A model generated the notes under the pieces. That model was given only the letters and a program-made list of their open reading frames with translations. It ran no database searches and was not told where the DNA came from. A stretch of 48,374 nt of DNA. It comes from an uncultured Synechococcaceae cyanobacterium (GTDB lineage: Bacteria > Cyanobacteriota > Cyanobacteriia > PCC-6307 > Cyanobiaceae). Position numbers and translations under genes: made by a program. Below, one piece after another: positions 1 to 8,687 of the stretch. The DNA is taken from positions 1-48,374 of the forward strand of contig CAIZNP010000112.1 in NCBI GenBank assembly GCA_903934375.1. Reading direction: 5' to 3'. Within the stretch, counting starts at the first letter, position 1; each line of letters begins with the position of its first letter.

Positions 1-239
1 GGCTTGCCGTGTTGGGTTGTTGTTTGTCGGTGAGCTGTTGTGGGTTGCTTTTTGTGGGTGGCCTGTGTCGCGGCTGCCTGGTGAGGGCCGGATTATCTGA
101 TGATTGGTGTTGGGGCTGATGAGCAGTGTGATGAGCGGTGTGTGCCGCCAACTCTCGCCAACCCTCGCCACTTAGCCTCTGGGGCGTAGGCGGTGGCGGG
201 AAGCAGGCAGGGTCATGGCGGCAACACACGATCAGTTAA
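1..239. other. Left-edge non-coding stretch, G/T-rich
   Basis: No convincing gene was found on either strand. The first 135 bases are strikingly rich in G and T on the plus strand, with many GTTG and TGTTG steps, and are interrupted by stops in all plus frames. Near 150-170 there are short direct repeats of CTCGCCA. It may be the 3' flank of a gene lying left of the window or a degraded remnant. No terminator hairpin with a T-tract is obvious. Confidence 0.4.
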
Positions 240-635
240 TCAGCCGCGGTGAGATTTGAAGATGTGATCGGTTGGATTGCTCTGGCGTGTTAGCGCTTCA
301 TCCAGTCCGCCCAGGCCGGCTTGGAGATCGTCGTGGCCTGTGATCCGCATTCCTTCCTGATTGGCAAGCTCGAAGCGGGAACTCTTGCCATTCCTGGCGC
401 CGAAGACGATGGCATCCTGATCGGAGCAGGGAAGGTTGGTGCCGATGCCACCCTGTCCTTCCCAGGGCAGATTATTGTTAGCGCCGATATGGAGACGATC
501 CAGTTGGGACTGGACGAAGCCAGTGATTTCTCGGCCAAGTTCGCCGCGTTGGATGGCTTCAAGTTTTTCGAATGCATCCTTGCCATCCAGAAAGTCGAAG
601 AGACTCTGGCCGATGGCCTGTGTGCAGGTCGCCAT
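240..635 (-). CDS. Hypothetical protein, 131 aa
   Basis: I do not recognise this family. The ATG at 635 is preceded on the minus strand by an AGGA box about 8 bases upstream, which favours this frame over the plus-strand frame that overlaps it. The predicted protein is soluble and acidic, with no signal peptide or membrane segment. The N-terminal half (roughly residues 5-45) looks helical and is rich in Asp, Glu, Phe and Leu; the rest is Gly/Asn/Asp-rich. Its codon use looks less GC-biased than the genes to the right. It stands alone between two non-coding stretches. It could be a small cytoplasmic protein or a fragment of something larger; no function is proposed. Confidence 0.5.
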   Translation of the reverse strand: MATCTQAIGQSLFDFLDGKDAFEKLEAIQRGELGREITGFVQSQLDRLHIGANNNLPWEGQGGIGTNLPCSDQDAIVFGARNGKSSRFELANQEGMRITGHDDLQAGLGGLDEALTRQSNPTDHIFKSHRG

Positions 636-820
636 GGTGTTGTCCTGTGGGTGAACAGCTCAGGACGGTGTCAGTCGCCGCATCCCTTTGCATCGCCACA
701 GCATCCGATCAGCTGCTGGTCTGCAGCAAGCCCTCTGTAACGGCATTTACCTCGCCAGTCTCAGGATTTCATCCCAGACCCAGCCGAGAACCCGGTTCCA
801 GGCTCGGGTTGCCCCTCCCC
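636..820. promoter_or_regulatory. Divergent intergenic region
   Basis: This 185-base gap separates the minus-strand hypothetical gene starting at 635 from the plus-strand glycosyltransferase starting at 821, so it should hold promoters for both. I see only weak dyads, for example AACCCG paired with CGGGTT around 790-812, and no clear -10/-35 pair. Confidence 0.3.
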
Positions 821-2134
821 ATGCTGCCGATGCACCTGCACGAGCGGCTGACCCTGGCTCAGGCCCAGCAGGATCGGGGCGACTGGCTTGCTGCTGCTGC
901 CAGCTACGCCGCGCTCGCGACCGATCATCCGGCGGACCATCGTTTTCTGGCCAACCAGGCCAATGCCCTCTGGCTGGCTGATCTGCCGGGGGCCGCCACC
1001 CACTGTTATGCCCGTGCGCTGCAGGTGCGCCCCGATTGCCCGGTGAGCAGGAAGGGGCTCGCCAGTTGCCTGCGGGATCTCAACCAGTTCGAAGCGGCTC
1101 TGCTGTTGCACCGCCAGCTGGAAGCCGAGCTGGCGCCGGACTCAGAGGACGGTTTGGCCAACCTCTGGGCCCACAGCCAGGTTCTGATCGGCCTTGAGCG
1201 TTTCGAAGAGGCTTTTCACCGCATGGCCTGTCGTCGGCCATGGGCTGCCGGTGTGGCGCAGCCCAGCCACGACCCCCTAGCCAAGGTTCTGCTCCTGGTC
1301 AGTGAACAGGGTTTCGGGGACACCCTCCAGTTCGTGCGTTTCCTTGAGCCTCTGGTGAGATGCCGCCGGGCTGCCGGGTTGCGAGGCGGTGTTCTGCTTC
1401 TTGTGGAACCCGCCTTGGTGGAGCTGTTGCGTGAGGGCCTGAGCTGGCTCCCCGACCCCCCTGAGGTGACGACCAAGAGCGAACCCCTTCCGCCTCAGGC
1501 CATCACCCTGCTGGATCTGCCCCATGCCCTGCAGCAGGAGCAGGTGGAGCCTGCCCGCCATGAAGACGCCTACCTGCGTTCGTCATGTTGGACCCAGCCT
1601 CAGGCCGCAGTACCCGGCTTGCTCCCAGGCTTGGGAGGGATGCGGGTGGGTCTGGTGACCGCGGCTGGCCGCCCTCTGGGCGATCCCTTCTGCCAGCGTG
1701 AATTCCAGAAGCGCACCCTCCCGGAAAGCATCGTCTGGCGCTTGGTGCAGGAGTTGCGCGAGCGCGGGGCCCAGCTGGTTGATCTTCAGTTCGGTGCGGA
1801 GGCGGCCCGCCATCAGGCGCTCGGCCTTGATCTGCTTCAACCGGCTCTCTCGCTTGCGGGCTTTGCGGCCACCGCGCGGGTTGTGGCCCAGCTGGATCTG
1901 GTCATCAGTGTCGACACCGCGATGGCCCATCTGATCGGTGCCATGGGCAGGGAGTGCTGGGTGCTGCTCCCCTGGAGCGCTGATCCCCGCTGGGGGCGTT
2001 TCGGTCACACCTGCCGCTGGTATTCCCGCAGTCGCTTATTCCGTCAGCCCCGTCCCGGCGACTGGCACGCTGCTGTCGATCAGCTGCTGGAGTCCTTCAC
2101 TCGGGCGCGCGTCAGGCCTGCCGACCATCCATAG
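821..2134 (+). CDS. TPR protein with GT9-like glycosyltransferase domain
   Basis: The 437-residue protein has two parts. Residues about 5-120 form TPR-like helices (patterns such as YAALATDHPADHRFLANQANALW and CYARALQVRPDCP split over two repeats). The C-terminal half resembles the heptosyltransferase-like domain found in many bacterial TPR glycosyltransferases: an EQGFGDTLQFVRF motif near residue 165, DLVISVDTAMAHLIGAMG near 360, then WVLLPW and a tail with RLFRQP. Such proteins are expected to transfer a sugar from a nucleotide donor in the cytoplasm. ATG 821 is chosen (ATG 830 is nearly as good); the open frame continues upstream to 572 but that part has no family character. It opens a surface-glycan island. 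The acceptor cannot be read from sequence. Confidence 0.7.
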   Translation: MLPMHLHERLTLAQAQQDRGDWLAAAASYAALATDHPADHRFLANQANALWLADLPGAATHCYARALQVRPDCPVSRKGLASCLRDLNQFEAALLLHRQLEAELAPDSEDGLANLWAHSQVLIGLERFEEAFHRMACRRPWAAGVAQPSHDPLAKVLLLVSEQGFGDTLQFVRFLEPLVRCRRAAGLRGGVLLLVEPALVELLREGLSWLPDPPEVTTKSEPLPPQAITLLDLPHALQQEQVEPARHEDAYLRSSCWTQPQAAVPGLLPGLGGMRVGLVTAAGRPLGDPFCQREFQKRTLPESIVWRLVQELRERGAQLVDLQFGAEAARHQALGLDLLQPALSLAGFAATARVVAQLDLVISVDTAMAHLIGAMGRECWVLLPWSADPRWGRFGHTCRWYSRSRLFRQPRPGDWHAAVDQLLESFTRARVRPADHP

Positions 2135-2168
2135 GGTCAAGGTGCACGGTGAACATGGCCGCATCGCA

Positions 2169-3260
2169 ATGGAGAGCCTGCTGCAGTGGTTGGGCTGGAA
2201 CCGGCTGCAGCGGCGAGGGGATGCTCTCGCTCTGCGATTCCGGGATTCGACACCGCCCATGCCGGCGCCCACGGGGGGGGCTGAGACCACGGCCCTGGAG
2301 CTCACTCCCTGGTCGATCGCTCGCCTGACGGTGATCACCGCTGAGGTGATCGATCGCCCCTGCCAGGCCGCCCTTGAGGCAGCCCGTTCGGCCCGGAGTT
2401 GTCTGTCGCGCTTCTGGATCGCCGCGCCGCTGGATGCCTTGGAAACTCTGTTCAGTGGTCCGATCGGCGAGGTGTATCGCCAGCTGCTGGCCGGTGCGTT
2501 GCCGGCGCTGCCGCTGACCGCGGCTGAATCCTCCTGGAGGGACCAGCTGGCCACGTATCTCGCGGCTGGGTTTGAGCAGCCTGGCAGTGTGAATGCCCTC
2601 CTGGCTCTTCTGCCCTATCTCGACCGGGAGGCCATGCAGGTGACCAACCCCCTGCAACACCTGCCCGCCTGGCTGGTGCCGCTCTACGCCGAGCGCTGCG
2701 ATCCGGGCCTGAGCGCGCAGCCGAGCTCCGCCAGGACCATCCCGCAGCTGCCGCCGGTGTCGGCCCTGCCGCCACCGTTGCCGGAACTGGCGCCGATCAC
2801 GGGTGCTGCCGCCATGGCGTTGATCGGCGATGCCGGATTTCTCGGTCGCGTCAGCGGTTTGATCAATCTCTATGGGCTTGATCCCGGTGATCCGGAGATC
2901 TGTCGCGATCTGGGCCTGGGGCGCCGCCAGGTGGCCCAGGTGTGGCTGGATGTCGAGAGTGAGCAGCTGGAATCCCTGTATCGGACGCCATTCGGACAGC
3001 TCACAGACACCCTGATCGCCTCGCCCTTCCTGCGTGAACCCCTCAGCCCGGAGGAACGGGCCCTGCGCCAGCAACTGGCAGAGCTGGCCGCCGACCTGCA
3101 GCATCCAAGGGCCCTGAACGCCCTGATTGCGGCGCTGCTTTACTACCCAATGGATCAGGTCAGCCTGCCGACGGATCCGGACCTTCTGCCCCCGTGGTTG
3201 GCCGAGAGTCTCACCCGGCTGGGAGCGCAGGCCTCCACTCAGGGCAGCGCATTTGCCTGA
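2169..3260 (+). CDS. Hypothetical protein, about 363 aa
   Basis: I do not recognise this protein. It begins 34 bases after the TPR glycosyltransferase and is probably co-transcribed with it. ATG 2169 is used; an in-frame GTG at 2142 just after AGGGTCAA is an alternative. The protein is rich in Leu, Ala and Pro, largely helical, with a Pro-rich linker near residues 190-215 separating two helical halves. There is no signal peptide or membrane segment. Residues about 225-350 (from GDAGFLGRVSGLINLYGLDP) form a compact Leu-rich domain. It ends 28 bases before the convergent small membrane protein gene. An auxiliary role in the glycan or secretion locus is only a guess from position. Confidence 0.6.
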   Translation: MESLLQWLGWNRLQRRGDALALRFRDSTPPMPAPTGGAETTALELTPWSIARLTVITAEVIDRPCQAALEAARSARSCLSRFWIAAPLDALETLFSGPIGEVYRQLLAGALPALPLTAAESSWRDQLATYLAAGFEQPGSVNALLALLPYLDREAMQVTNPLQHLPAWLVPLYAERCDPGLSAQPSSARTIPQLPPVSALPPPLPELAPITGAAAMALIGDAGFLGRVSGLINLYGLDPGDPEICRDLGLGRRQVAQVWLDVESEQLESLYRTPFGQLTDTLIASPFLREPLSPEERALRQQLAELAADLQHPRALNALIAALLYYPMDQVSLPTDPDLLPPWLAESLTRLGAQASTQGSAFA

Positions 3261-3288
3261 GCGAGCTGAGCTGGCTGCCGCCGCATCG

Positions 3289-3555
3289 CTACCGGTGGAA
3301 TTCGCTCCACAGCAGCCAGTAGACCAGGGCACTCAACGGCGGAGCCAGCAGCAACGGCATCGCCGCCAGAAGGGCCAGCACGACGCCGGTCCGCAGCGCC
3401 AGCATCAGAGCCAGGCCCAGGTAGAGCAGCAGCAGCAGGGCGATCAGTGTGCGCGGTCGCCGCAGCTCCTGCTCTAGCCGCTGGATCCGGCGTGTCCTTC
3501 TGCGGTGCGGCTGCTCCTTGGCGGGTAGCAGCGAGATCCAGTCCCAGGGCGTCAT
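3289..3555 (-). CDS. Small membrane protein, last gene of the secretion operon
   Basis: This 88-residue protein starts with ATG 3555, 5 bases after the HlyD stop, so it is almost certainly translated from the same message. The first 35 residues are strongly basic (HRRRTRRIQRLEQELRRPR). Two hydrophobic segments follow, at about residues 36-55 and 58-80. A basic N-terminus followed by a two-helix hairpin suggests an inner-membrane protein with cytoplasmic N-terminus. The family is unknown to me; its coupling to hlyD suggests an accessory subunit of the exporter. Confidence 0.65.
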   Translation of the reverse strand: MTPWDWISLLPAKEQPHRRRTRRIQRLEQELRRPRTLIALLLLLYLGLALMLALRTGVVLALLAAMPLLLAPPLSALVYWLLWSEFHR

Positions 3556-3560
3556 GACGG

Positions 3561-4925
3561 TCAGCGCAACCGTTCTAGGCTGCGCAGCTTGTCTTCAAAG
3601 AAGGAGGTGAGCACGCTGATGAAGGGCCGTTGCCGCAGCTGGATGTCGGCCGTGAGGGTCATGCCCGCCTTCAGGGGCACCTGCCGCTGGCCGGCCTGCA
3701 GGTACTGACGCTGCAGTTGCAGAACCACCGGATAGAAGAGGCCCGTGGCCTCGGCGCCCAGGGCGCTGCGCATTTCCTCGGGGGTGAGGGCATCGGAGCC
3801 GATCCCGCCCACCTGCCCAGGCAACCGGCCGTAGTCGTTGGAGGGGAAGGTGTCGATTGAGAGATTTGCTTTCATGCCCGGGCGGATGAAGCCGATCACC
3901 TTGCTCGGGACAAGAACCCTCGCCTCCAGGGTTCCGCCCGGAACGATCGCGAGCACGGGGGCTGCCGCGGCAACGACGCTGCTGGGGCTCACCCGCACGT
4001 CAAAGACAATGCCGGCTACGGGGGTGCGCAGCTGGCCGTACTGCAGCTGCTGACGCGCCGCTTTGATCTGCCCATCCAGGTCGCTGATCTGGCGCAGGTT
4101 GACTTCGATGCGCCCGCGCAGGTCGCTGCCCGGGGTCGAGCGCACCTCGCGCAGATTGGCCTGCAGCCTGGCGATGCTGCGCTGCTCCTCCAGCATCTGG
4201 GAGCGCAGCTTGTTGGCGCTGTCCCGTGTCTGCAGCTCCTGCACGCCACTCACGGCACCGGCGCGGGCCAGGTAGCTGTAGCGGTTGGCGATGTCGTTGG
4301 CGGTGCGCCACGACTGGCTGAGGCCGGCCAGGCGCTGCTGGCTCTGGCGCAGCTCCTCGGTGGCCGCCTGCTGGCGGCTGCGCAGCTGTTCCGCCTGGTT
4401 GCTCAGTTGCAGCTGCTGGTTGGCCGTCAGGCCGCCGGCATGGCGTTCACCGAGGGCTTCGGCGTAGATGCGGTTCTCACTGAGCAGGCGTGTCCGCACG
4501 GCCTGAGCGGTGGCGAGCTGGTTGCGCGCCTGGTCGAGGTCGAACCGCAGCAGCAGCTGGCCGGCCTTCACCCCCTCACCCTCCTTCACGAGCACCTCGG
4601 CGATCACGCCGGCCACGGGGGCCTCCACCCGTTTCACGCGTCGCCCTGGTTGCAGTTTTCCCTGTACGGCCACGGATTCCCCGAGTGGGGCCAGCAGGCT
4701 CCACAGCAGCAGCAGCCCCGTGCCACCCACCAGGGTCCACACCATCACGGTGGTGGGCCGCGCGCTGGGGCGGAGCAGCACCGGTTGTTTGAAGCTCCAG
4801 GACGCGTCGCTCTCCCCTGTGGGGGGTGGTTGTGGTGCCTGGGGTGTCACGCTTCGGCCCACCAGGTCCACCGGTGGTTCTGAGGGCGGGGGTGGAGGTT
4901 GCTGGCGGCGAGGAGGACGCGTCAT
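3561..4925 (-). CDS. HlyD-family membrane fusion protein (type I secretion adaptor)
   Basis: The 454-residue protein has the layout of type I secretion adaptors: a Pro-rich cytoplasmic N-terminus, one membrane helix at about residues 58-82, a split biotinyl-lipoyl domain (VQGKLQPGRRVKRVEAPVAG and later GQLRTPVAGIVFDVRV), a long coiled coil rich in Gln, Leu, Arg and Ala between about residues 135 and 290, and a beta-barrel C-terminal part. It would span the periplasm, joining the ABC exporter to a TolC-like channel. ATG 4925 lies 1 base after the exporter stop, with a GGAGG ribosome-binding site inside the exporter's last codons. This tight coupling marks the ABC protein as its partner. Confidence 0.93.
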   Translation of the reverse strand: MTRPPRRQQPPPPPSEPPVDLVGRSVTPQAPQPPPTGESDASWSFKQPVLLRPSARPTTVMVWTLVGGTGLLLLWSLLAPLGESVAVQGKLQPGRRVKRVEAPVAGVIAEVLVKEGEGVKAGQLLLRFDLDQARNQLATAQAVRTRLLSENRIYAEALGERHAGGLTANQQLQLSNQAEQLRSRQQAATEELRQSQQRLAGLSQSWRTANDIANRYSYLARAGAVSGVQELQTRDSANKLRSQMLEEQRSIARLQANLREVRSTPGSDLRGRIEVNLRQISDLDGQIKAARQQLQYGQLRTPVAGIVFDVRVSPSSVVAAAAPVLAIVPGGTLEARVLVPSKVIGFIRPGMKANLSIDTFPSNDYGRLPGQVGGIGSDALTPEEMRSALGAEATGLFYPVVLQLQRQYLQAGQRQVPLKAGMTLTADIQLRQRPFISVLTSFFEDKLRSLERLR

Positions 4926-4926
4926 C

Positions 4927-7890
4927 TCAACCTCCCTGTTCCTGCTGCTGGCTCTGGTACAGGGCGAAGTACCAGCCGCGCTGTGCCATCAGTTCCGCAT
5001 GGGTGCCGGCTTCCATCACCGCCCCCTGATCCATCAGCACGATCAGATCCGCCGGCTGCACGGTGGTGAGCCTGTGGGTGATGAAGAACACCGTGCGCCC
5101 CCGGAACGCCTCGAGCAGGTTCAGGCACACCTGGCGTTCGGTGCGCGCATCGAGGGCGCTGGTGGCCTCATCGAGGATCAGCAGCCGCGGGTTCTGCAGC
5201 ACGGCTCTCGCTAGCGCCAGCCGCTGGCGCTGGCCGCCGGAGAGTCCAGCGCCGCGCTCGCCCACATCGGAGTTGTACCCCTTGGGTAGGTTCATGATGA
5301 ACTCGTGGGCGCAGGCGATGCGCGTCGCCGCCATCAGTTCGGCTGCACTGGCATCCGGTTTCACCAGCAGCAGGTTGTCGCGGATGGTGCCATCGAACAG
5401 CACGGTGTCCTGCGGGACCACACCGATCTGGCGGCGAAGAGAGTAGAGCTCCACCTTGTTGATATCCAGCCCATCCACCAGGACACGGCCTGAACTGGGT
5501 CTGTAGAACCGCGGCAGCAGTTTCAGCAGGGTGCTTTTGCCGCTCCCCGATCCCCCCACAAGGCCGACAAAGCAACCGGTGGGAACCTCCAGATTCACAC
5601 CGTTGAGCACAGGGGGTTGATCCTCGCTGTAGCGAAACACCACATCCACCATGTGCACCCGTCCGATCAGCGGTGGCATCGGGATGTTGAGCGCTTCCGC
5701 CTGGCTTTGTTCGGTTGGGCGATCCACCACATCCGCCACCATCCGCAGCGAAGCACTGGATTGTTCAAACTGCTGCCAGGTCTGAACCATTTTTACGAGC
5801 GGGCCGGTGATGTAACCGCTGAGGATGCGAAAGGCGATGAAGCCCCCGAGGCTGATCTGATTGCGCATCACCAGGAAGATGCCCACACCCACCACCACAA
5901 GGCTGTTGAGGTCGTGGATGAAGCCGGCCACATTGGCCAGCGATTCGCGTGTGACTTTAAGTTTGAAGTCTTCGCCAATGAAGCGGGAGTAGCGATTCTG
6001 GAACTCCCAGCGGGTTTTCAGTTCGGCGTTCTGGGACTTGATCGTCTGAATGCCAGTGATGGATTCATTCAGATAGGCATAGGTTTTCACGGCCTCGCCC
6101 ATGCTCCTGTTGATCTGGGAGCGCATCAGTGGGTTGCTGAGCATGGCGAGCACCAGCATCAGGGGCAATGTGGCCAGGGAGGCCAGGGTGAGCGGAATGC
6201 TGAGGGTGAGAAGGATGGCCAGATAGAGGAAGCTGAATAGAAAGTCGACGGCGGTGGTGATGCTCTCGCCCACCAGGAATTCCCGCAGCCGATCCAGCTG
6301 GTGGAAGTAGTGGATCACCTGGCCTACGGGGCGGCTGTCGAAGAAGACCTGTGGCAGCCGCACAAGATGATCGAGAATTGTGGATTTCGTCGCTTGATCG
6401 ATGCGGTTCGCCGTATCGGTGAAGATGTAGCTGCGCAGGGTTTTCAGAATGCCGCGCATCACTGCGGCCAGCAGCAGCACCAGCGAGATGCTGATTAGGG
6501 CATTCAGGTTGTCCTGATGCACCACCTGATCGATCAGTTGCTGCAGGCCCAGCGGGGTCACCAGGGTCAGCAGGTTGATCACCACCGAGAGCGCCAGCAC
6601 CTCCAGCAGTGAGCGCCGGTGTTCGCGCAGGAAGGGGCCATACCAGCCCCAGCTGAAGCGTTGCTCCTTGGCATCCTGTTTGCGTTCCAGTAACAGCAGG
6701 GGCACCAGGCCGCTGCTGTCGCCGAGCTGGCTGGCGGCCACCCGCAGCGGGCCGAGCTCCGGCTCCAGCAGCCGCAGGCGGCCATCCGGATCCACCCCCT
6801 CCAGCAGGGCGAACTGACCCTCCTGTTCGAGCAGGGCCGGGACGCGAACACGGCTGAGTCGATCCCGGGGCAGCGCCGACAGCACCACCTGCAGCCCCAT
6901 GGCATCGAGCAGCTGGCCCAGGTTCACCAGGGTGAGCCGGGGTTGGCGTTGCAGCATGGCTGTCACCCGATCCGCCAGGGCGTCGCGGTTCACCGGCACA
7001 TCGAAATAGTTGGCCAGAGCGATGCATAGAGCGATCGGGATGGCTCTGGGGCCACTGGCGGAGCTCAGCACCAGGCGCCCCTGACGCTCCAGGCTGGGTG
7101 GCGGTGCCTCGGCTGATGGGGCATGGATCCGGGATTCAGGGCTTGCCGTCTGGGCCCGGTGCGGACGGTGGCCGATGCGCAGCTGCTCCTCCTCCTTGGC
7201 CGTACCGGCGGTGAGGCTGCCGCTGGCGTCGAGCGGCAGCCCAAGCAGGCGCAGCCAGGGCGCTCCGGCCGGTGGTGGCTCGCCCGGCGACTCCAGCGGC
7301 CAGGCCTCCCCCAGGCGGGCGCCGCTGCTCACGTACCAGCGGCGATTGCTGGGCAGATTCAGGATTCCGGGGTGCCCCGCCGGTAGGCTGCGCACCTGCA
7401 CCGCCCGGAGAAGGGGCTCCCAGGCCTGTTGGGTCAGCAGGGGTTCGGCGCTGGAGGCCCCCAGCGTCTCCAGCAGTTGGTGCAGTTCGGCGGCCGAGCC
7501 ATGGCTGGCATACCAGCTGCGCAGCTGTGTGTCCTGGTCGAGCAGGTTGCTGAAGACGGCGGCTGGCAGCACGAGCACCGTGGACTCCACGGCTGCTCTC
7601 AGGTGTTCGCAGGGGGTCTGGCGCAGCAGGCTGCTCCAGCCGGCGCTGTCTCCCCGCTCCAGCAGCTCCAGGGTGTGCAGCTCCCCGTCGACGGGGTCGA
7701 TCGCCAGGGAGCGCAGAGTCCCCTCGATCACGAGCACCACCCCATCCGGCAGCAGCTCCGGCCGCAGCAGTGTCTGTCCGAGCCGGTAGTGGCGGAGCTC
7801 CAGCTGCGGCTCCAGAGCCGCGGCCCGCTCCGGACTGAGCCGATCGAAGGGTCGATGCTGCCGCAGCTGGCCCGCCGCCACATCCGTCAT
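4927..7890 (-). CDS. Type I secretion ABC exporter with cNMP-binding-like and C39-like domains
   Basis: This 987-residue exporter has a cyclic-nucleotide-binding-like fold at about residues 15-125, a linker, a peptidase C39-like domain at about 272-400, six membrane helices at about 425-705 and a nucleotide-binding domain. The last shows Walker A GGSGSGKST (779-787), signature LSGGQ (883-887), Walker B LLILDEA (903-909) and an H-loop in FFITHRL. In the C39-like domain the expected catalytic cysteine position appears to be hydrophobic, so it probably binds rather than cleaves substrate, like the C39-like domain of HlyB. The cNMP-like domain lacks the usual Gly-Glu and Arg phosphate-binding pattern. 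ATG 7890 overlaps the upstream isomerase gene by 4 bases. It should energise export of an unfolded protein through the HlyD adaptor encoded next. Confidence 0.93.
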   Translation of the reverse strand: MTDVAAGQLRQHRPFDRLSPERAAALEPQLELRHYRLGQTLLRPELLPDGVVLVIEGTLRSLAIDPVDGELHTLELLERGDSAGWSSLLRQTPCEHLRAAVESTVLVLPAAVFSNLLDQDTQLRSWYASHGSAAELHQLLETLGASSAEPLLTQQAWEPLLRAVQVRSLPAGHPGILNLPSNRRWYVSSGARLGEAWPLESPGEPPPAGAPWLRLLGLPLDASGSLTAGTAKEEEQLRIGHRPHRAQTASPESRIHAPSAEAPPPSLERQGRLVLSSASGPRAIPIALCIALANYFDVPVNRDALADRVTAMLQRQPRLTLVNLGQLLDAMGLQVVLSALPRDRLSRVRVPALLEQEGQFALLEGVDPDGRLRLLEPELGPLRVAASQLGDSSGLVPLLLLERKQDAKEQRFSWGWYGPFLREHRRSLLEVLALSVVINLLTLVTPLGLQQLIDQVVHQDNLNALISISLVLLLAAVMRGILKTLRSYIFTDTANRIDQATKSTILDHLVRLPQVFFDSRPVGQVIHYFHQLDRLREFLVGESITTAVDFLFSFLYLAILLTLSIPLTLASLATLPLMLVLAMLSNPLMRSQINRSMGEAVKTYAYLNESITGIQTIKSQNAELKTRWEFQNRYSRFIGEDFKLKVTRESLANVAGFIHDLNSLVVVGVGIFLVMRNQISLGGFIAFRILSGYITGPLVKMVQTWQQFEQSSASLRMVADVVDRPTEQSQAEALNIPMPPLIGRVHMVDVVFRYSEDQPPVLNGVNLEVPTGCFVGLVGGSGSGKSTLLKLLPRFYRPSSGRVLVDGLDINKVELYSLRRQIGVVPQDTVLFDGTIRDNLLLVKPDASAAELMAATRIACAHEFIMNLPKGYNSDVGERGAGLSGGQRQRLALARAVLQNPRLLILDEATSALDARTERQVCLNLLEAFRGRTVFFITHRLTTVQPADLIVLMDQGAVMEAGTHAELMAQRGWYFALYQSQQQEQGG

Positions 7891-8687
7891 GGCTGGGGAG
7901 CCTCCTCAGGCCTGGGCACCGGCTGCAGGGGCAGCCCCTGCAGCAGCTCCTCCACCTGGGCGGCCACCCAGGTGGCGAACAGGTCCTGCAGCAGCTGGGT
8001 TCGCGTGCTGTCATCCAGTCGGGCAGGCCGCTGCCGTTCCAGCCGCAGCACCAGCCACACATCTCCGATGGCGAACGGCGACCACAGCTGCCCTTCACGG
8101 CCCACCCGCAACCGTGCGCTCAGTTCGGGATGGGCGGCCGACAGCGCCACGGGTCCGATCAGGCCATGGGTGTCGCGTTCCGGCCCCTGGCTGAACCGCT
8201 CCACCGCCTCGGCAAAGCTCATCTCCCCGCCCCGCAGCCGCTGGTGGAGTTCCTCCGCCAGCTCCTGCTCCTGCACCCGCAGCAGCGAGTACACGACCCG
8301 GTCGAGATCCAGCTTGCGGTCGAGGAAGCTGATCTCCACTTCATCGGCGAATCGCCAGCGGCTCCAGCGCTGCAGCCGTTCGGCCCGGGTTGCGACTGCC
8401 TCGAGATCGTCGCGGCTCCACTGCCGGGCGGTGAGCCACTGCTCCAGGGCTGCCTCGCTGGTCAATCCCTCCGCCTGGGCGCGGCTGGCGGTCAGGGCCA
8501 GTTCCTCCTGCGCGGTGAGGGTCACGGTCGCGGCCACCCTGTCCTCCACCAGGGCGCGGGCCAGCTCGCGGCTGAGCTCATGGCGCCGGATCAGTTGATT
8601 CGCGTCGTCAACCGTCAGCAGCGGCCGATCCGGGCAGAGGGCGATGACGGCCGTTGCCGCCACCCCCGAGAGCGAGGGGGCTGTCAT
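7887..8687 (-). CDS. Parvulin/SurA-type peptidyl-prolyl isomerase-like protein
   Basis: The 266-residue protein has a helical N-terminal chaperone-like part (residues about 25-130) and a parvulin-like domain (about 130-230) with LLRVQEQELAEELHQRLRGGEMSFAEAVERFSQGPE near its start, separated by helices typical of SurA/PpiC proteins. There is no clear signal peptide, so it may act in the cytoplasm or be recruited to the exporter. Both ends overlap neighbours by ATGA junctions: its start at 8687 overlaps the glycosyltransferase stop and its stop overlaps the exporter start. Isomerases of this type occur beside type I exporters in cyanobacteria, where a role in substrate folding or delivery is inferred. 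Confidence 0.8.
   Translation of the reverse strand: MTAPSLSGVAATAVIALCPDRPLLTVDDANQLIRRHELSRELARALVEDRVAATVTLTAQEELALTASRAQAEGLTSEAALEQWLTARQWSRDDLEAVATRAERLQRWSRWRFADEVEISFLDRKLDLDRVVYSLLRVQEQELAEELHQRLRGGEMSFAEAVERFSQGPERDTHGLIGPVALSAAHPELSARLRVGREGQLWSPFAIGDVWLVLRLERQRPARLDDSTRTQLLQDLFATWVAAQVEELLQGLPLQPVPRPEEAPQP

Noticed and set aside
321-740. Plus-strand open frame of 139 codons overlapping the 131-residue minus gene
   Set aside because: It lacks a ribosome-binding site, and its 3' part runs through a region that looks non-coding; the minus frame has an AGGA box at the right distance.
785-815. AACCCG/CGGGTT dyad before the GT9-like gene as an operator
   Set aside because: Only six pairs around a 10-base loop; expected by chance in such GC-rich DNA.
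2112-3332. Minus-strand open frame of 406 codons opposite the hypothetical gene at 2169
   Set aside because: It is rich in Arg, Gln, Gly and His, as expected of a shadow in high-GC DNA, and spans the end of one gene and the gap.
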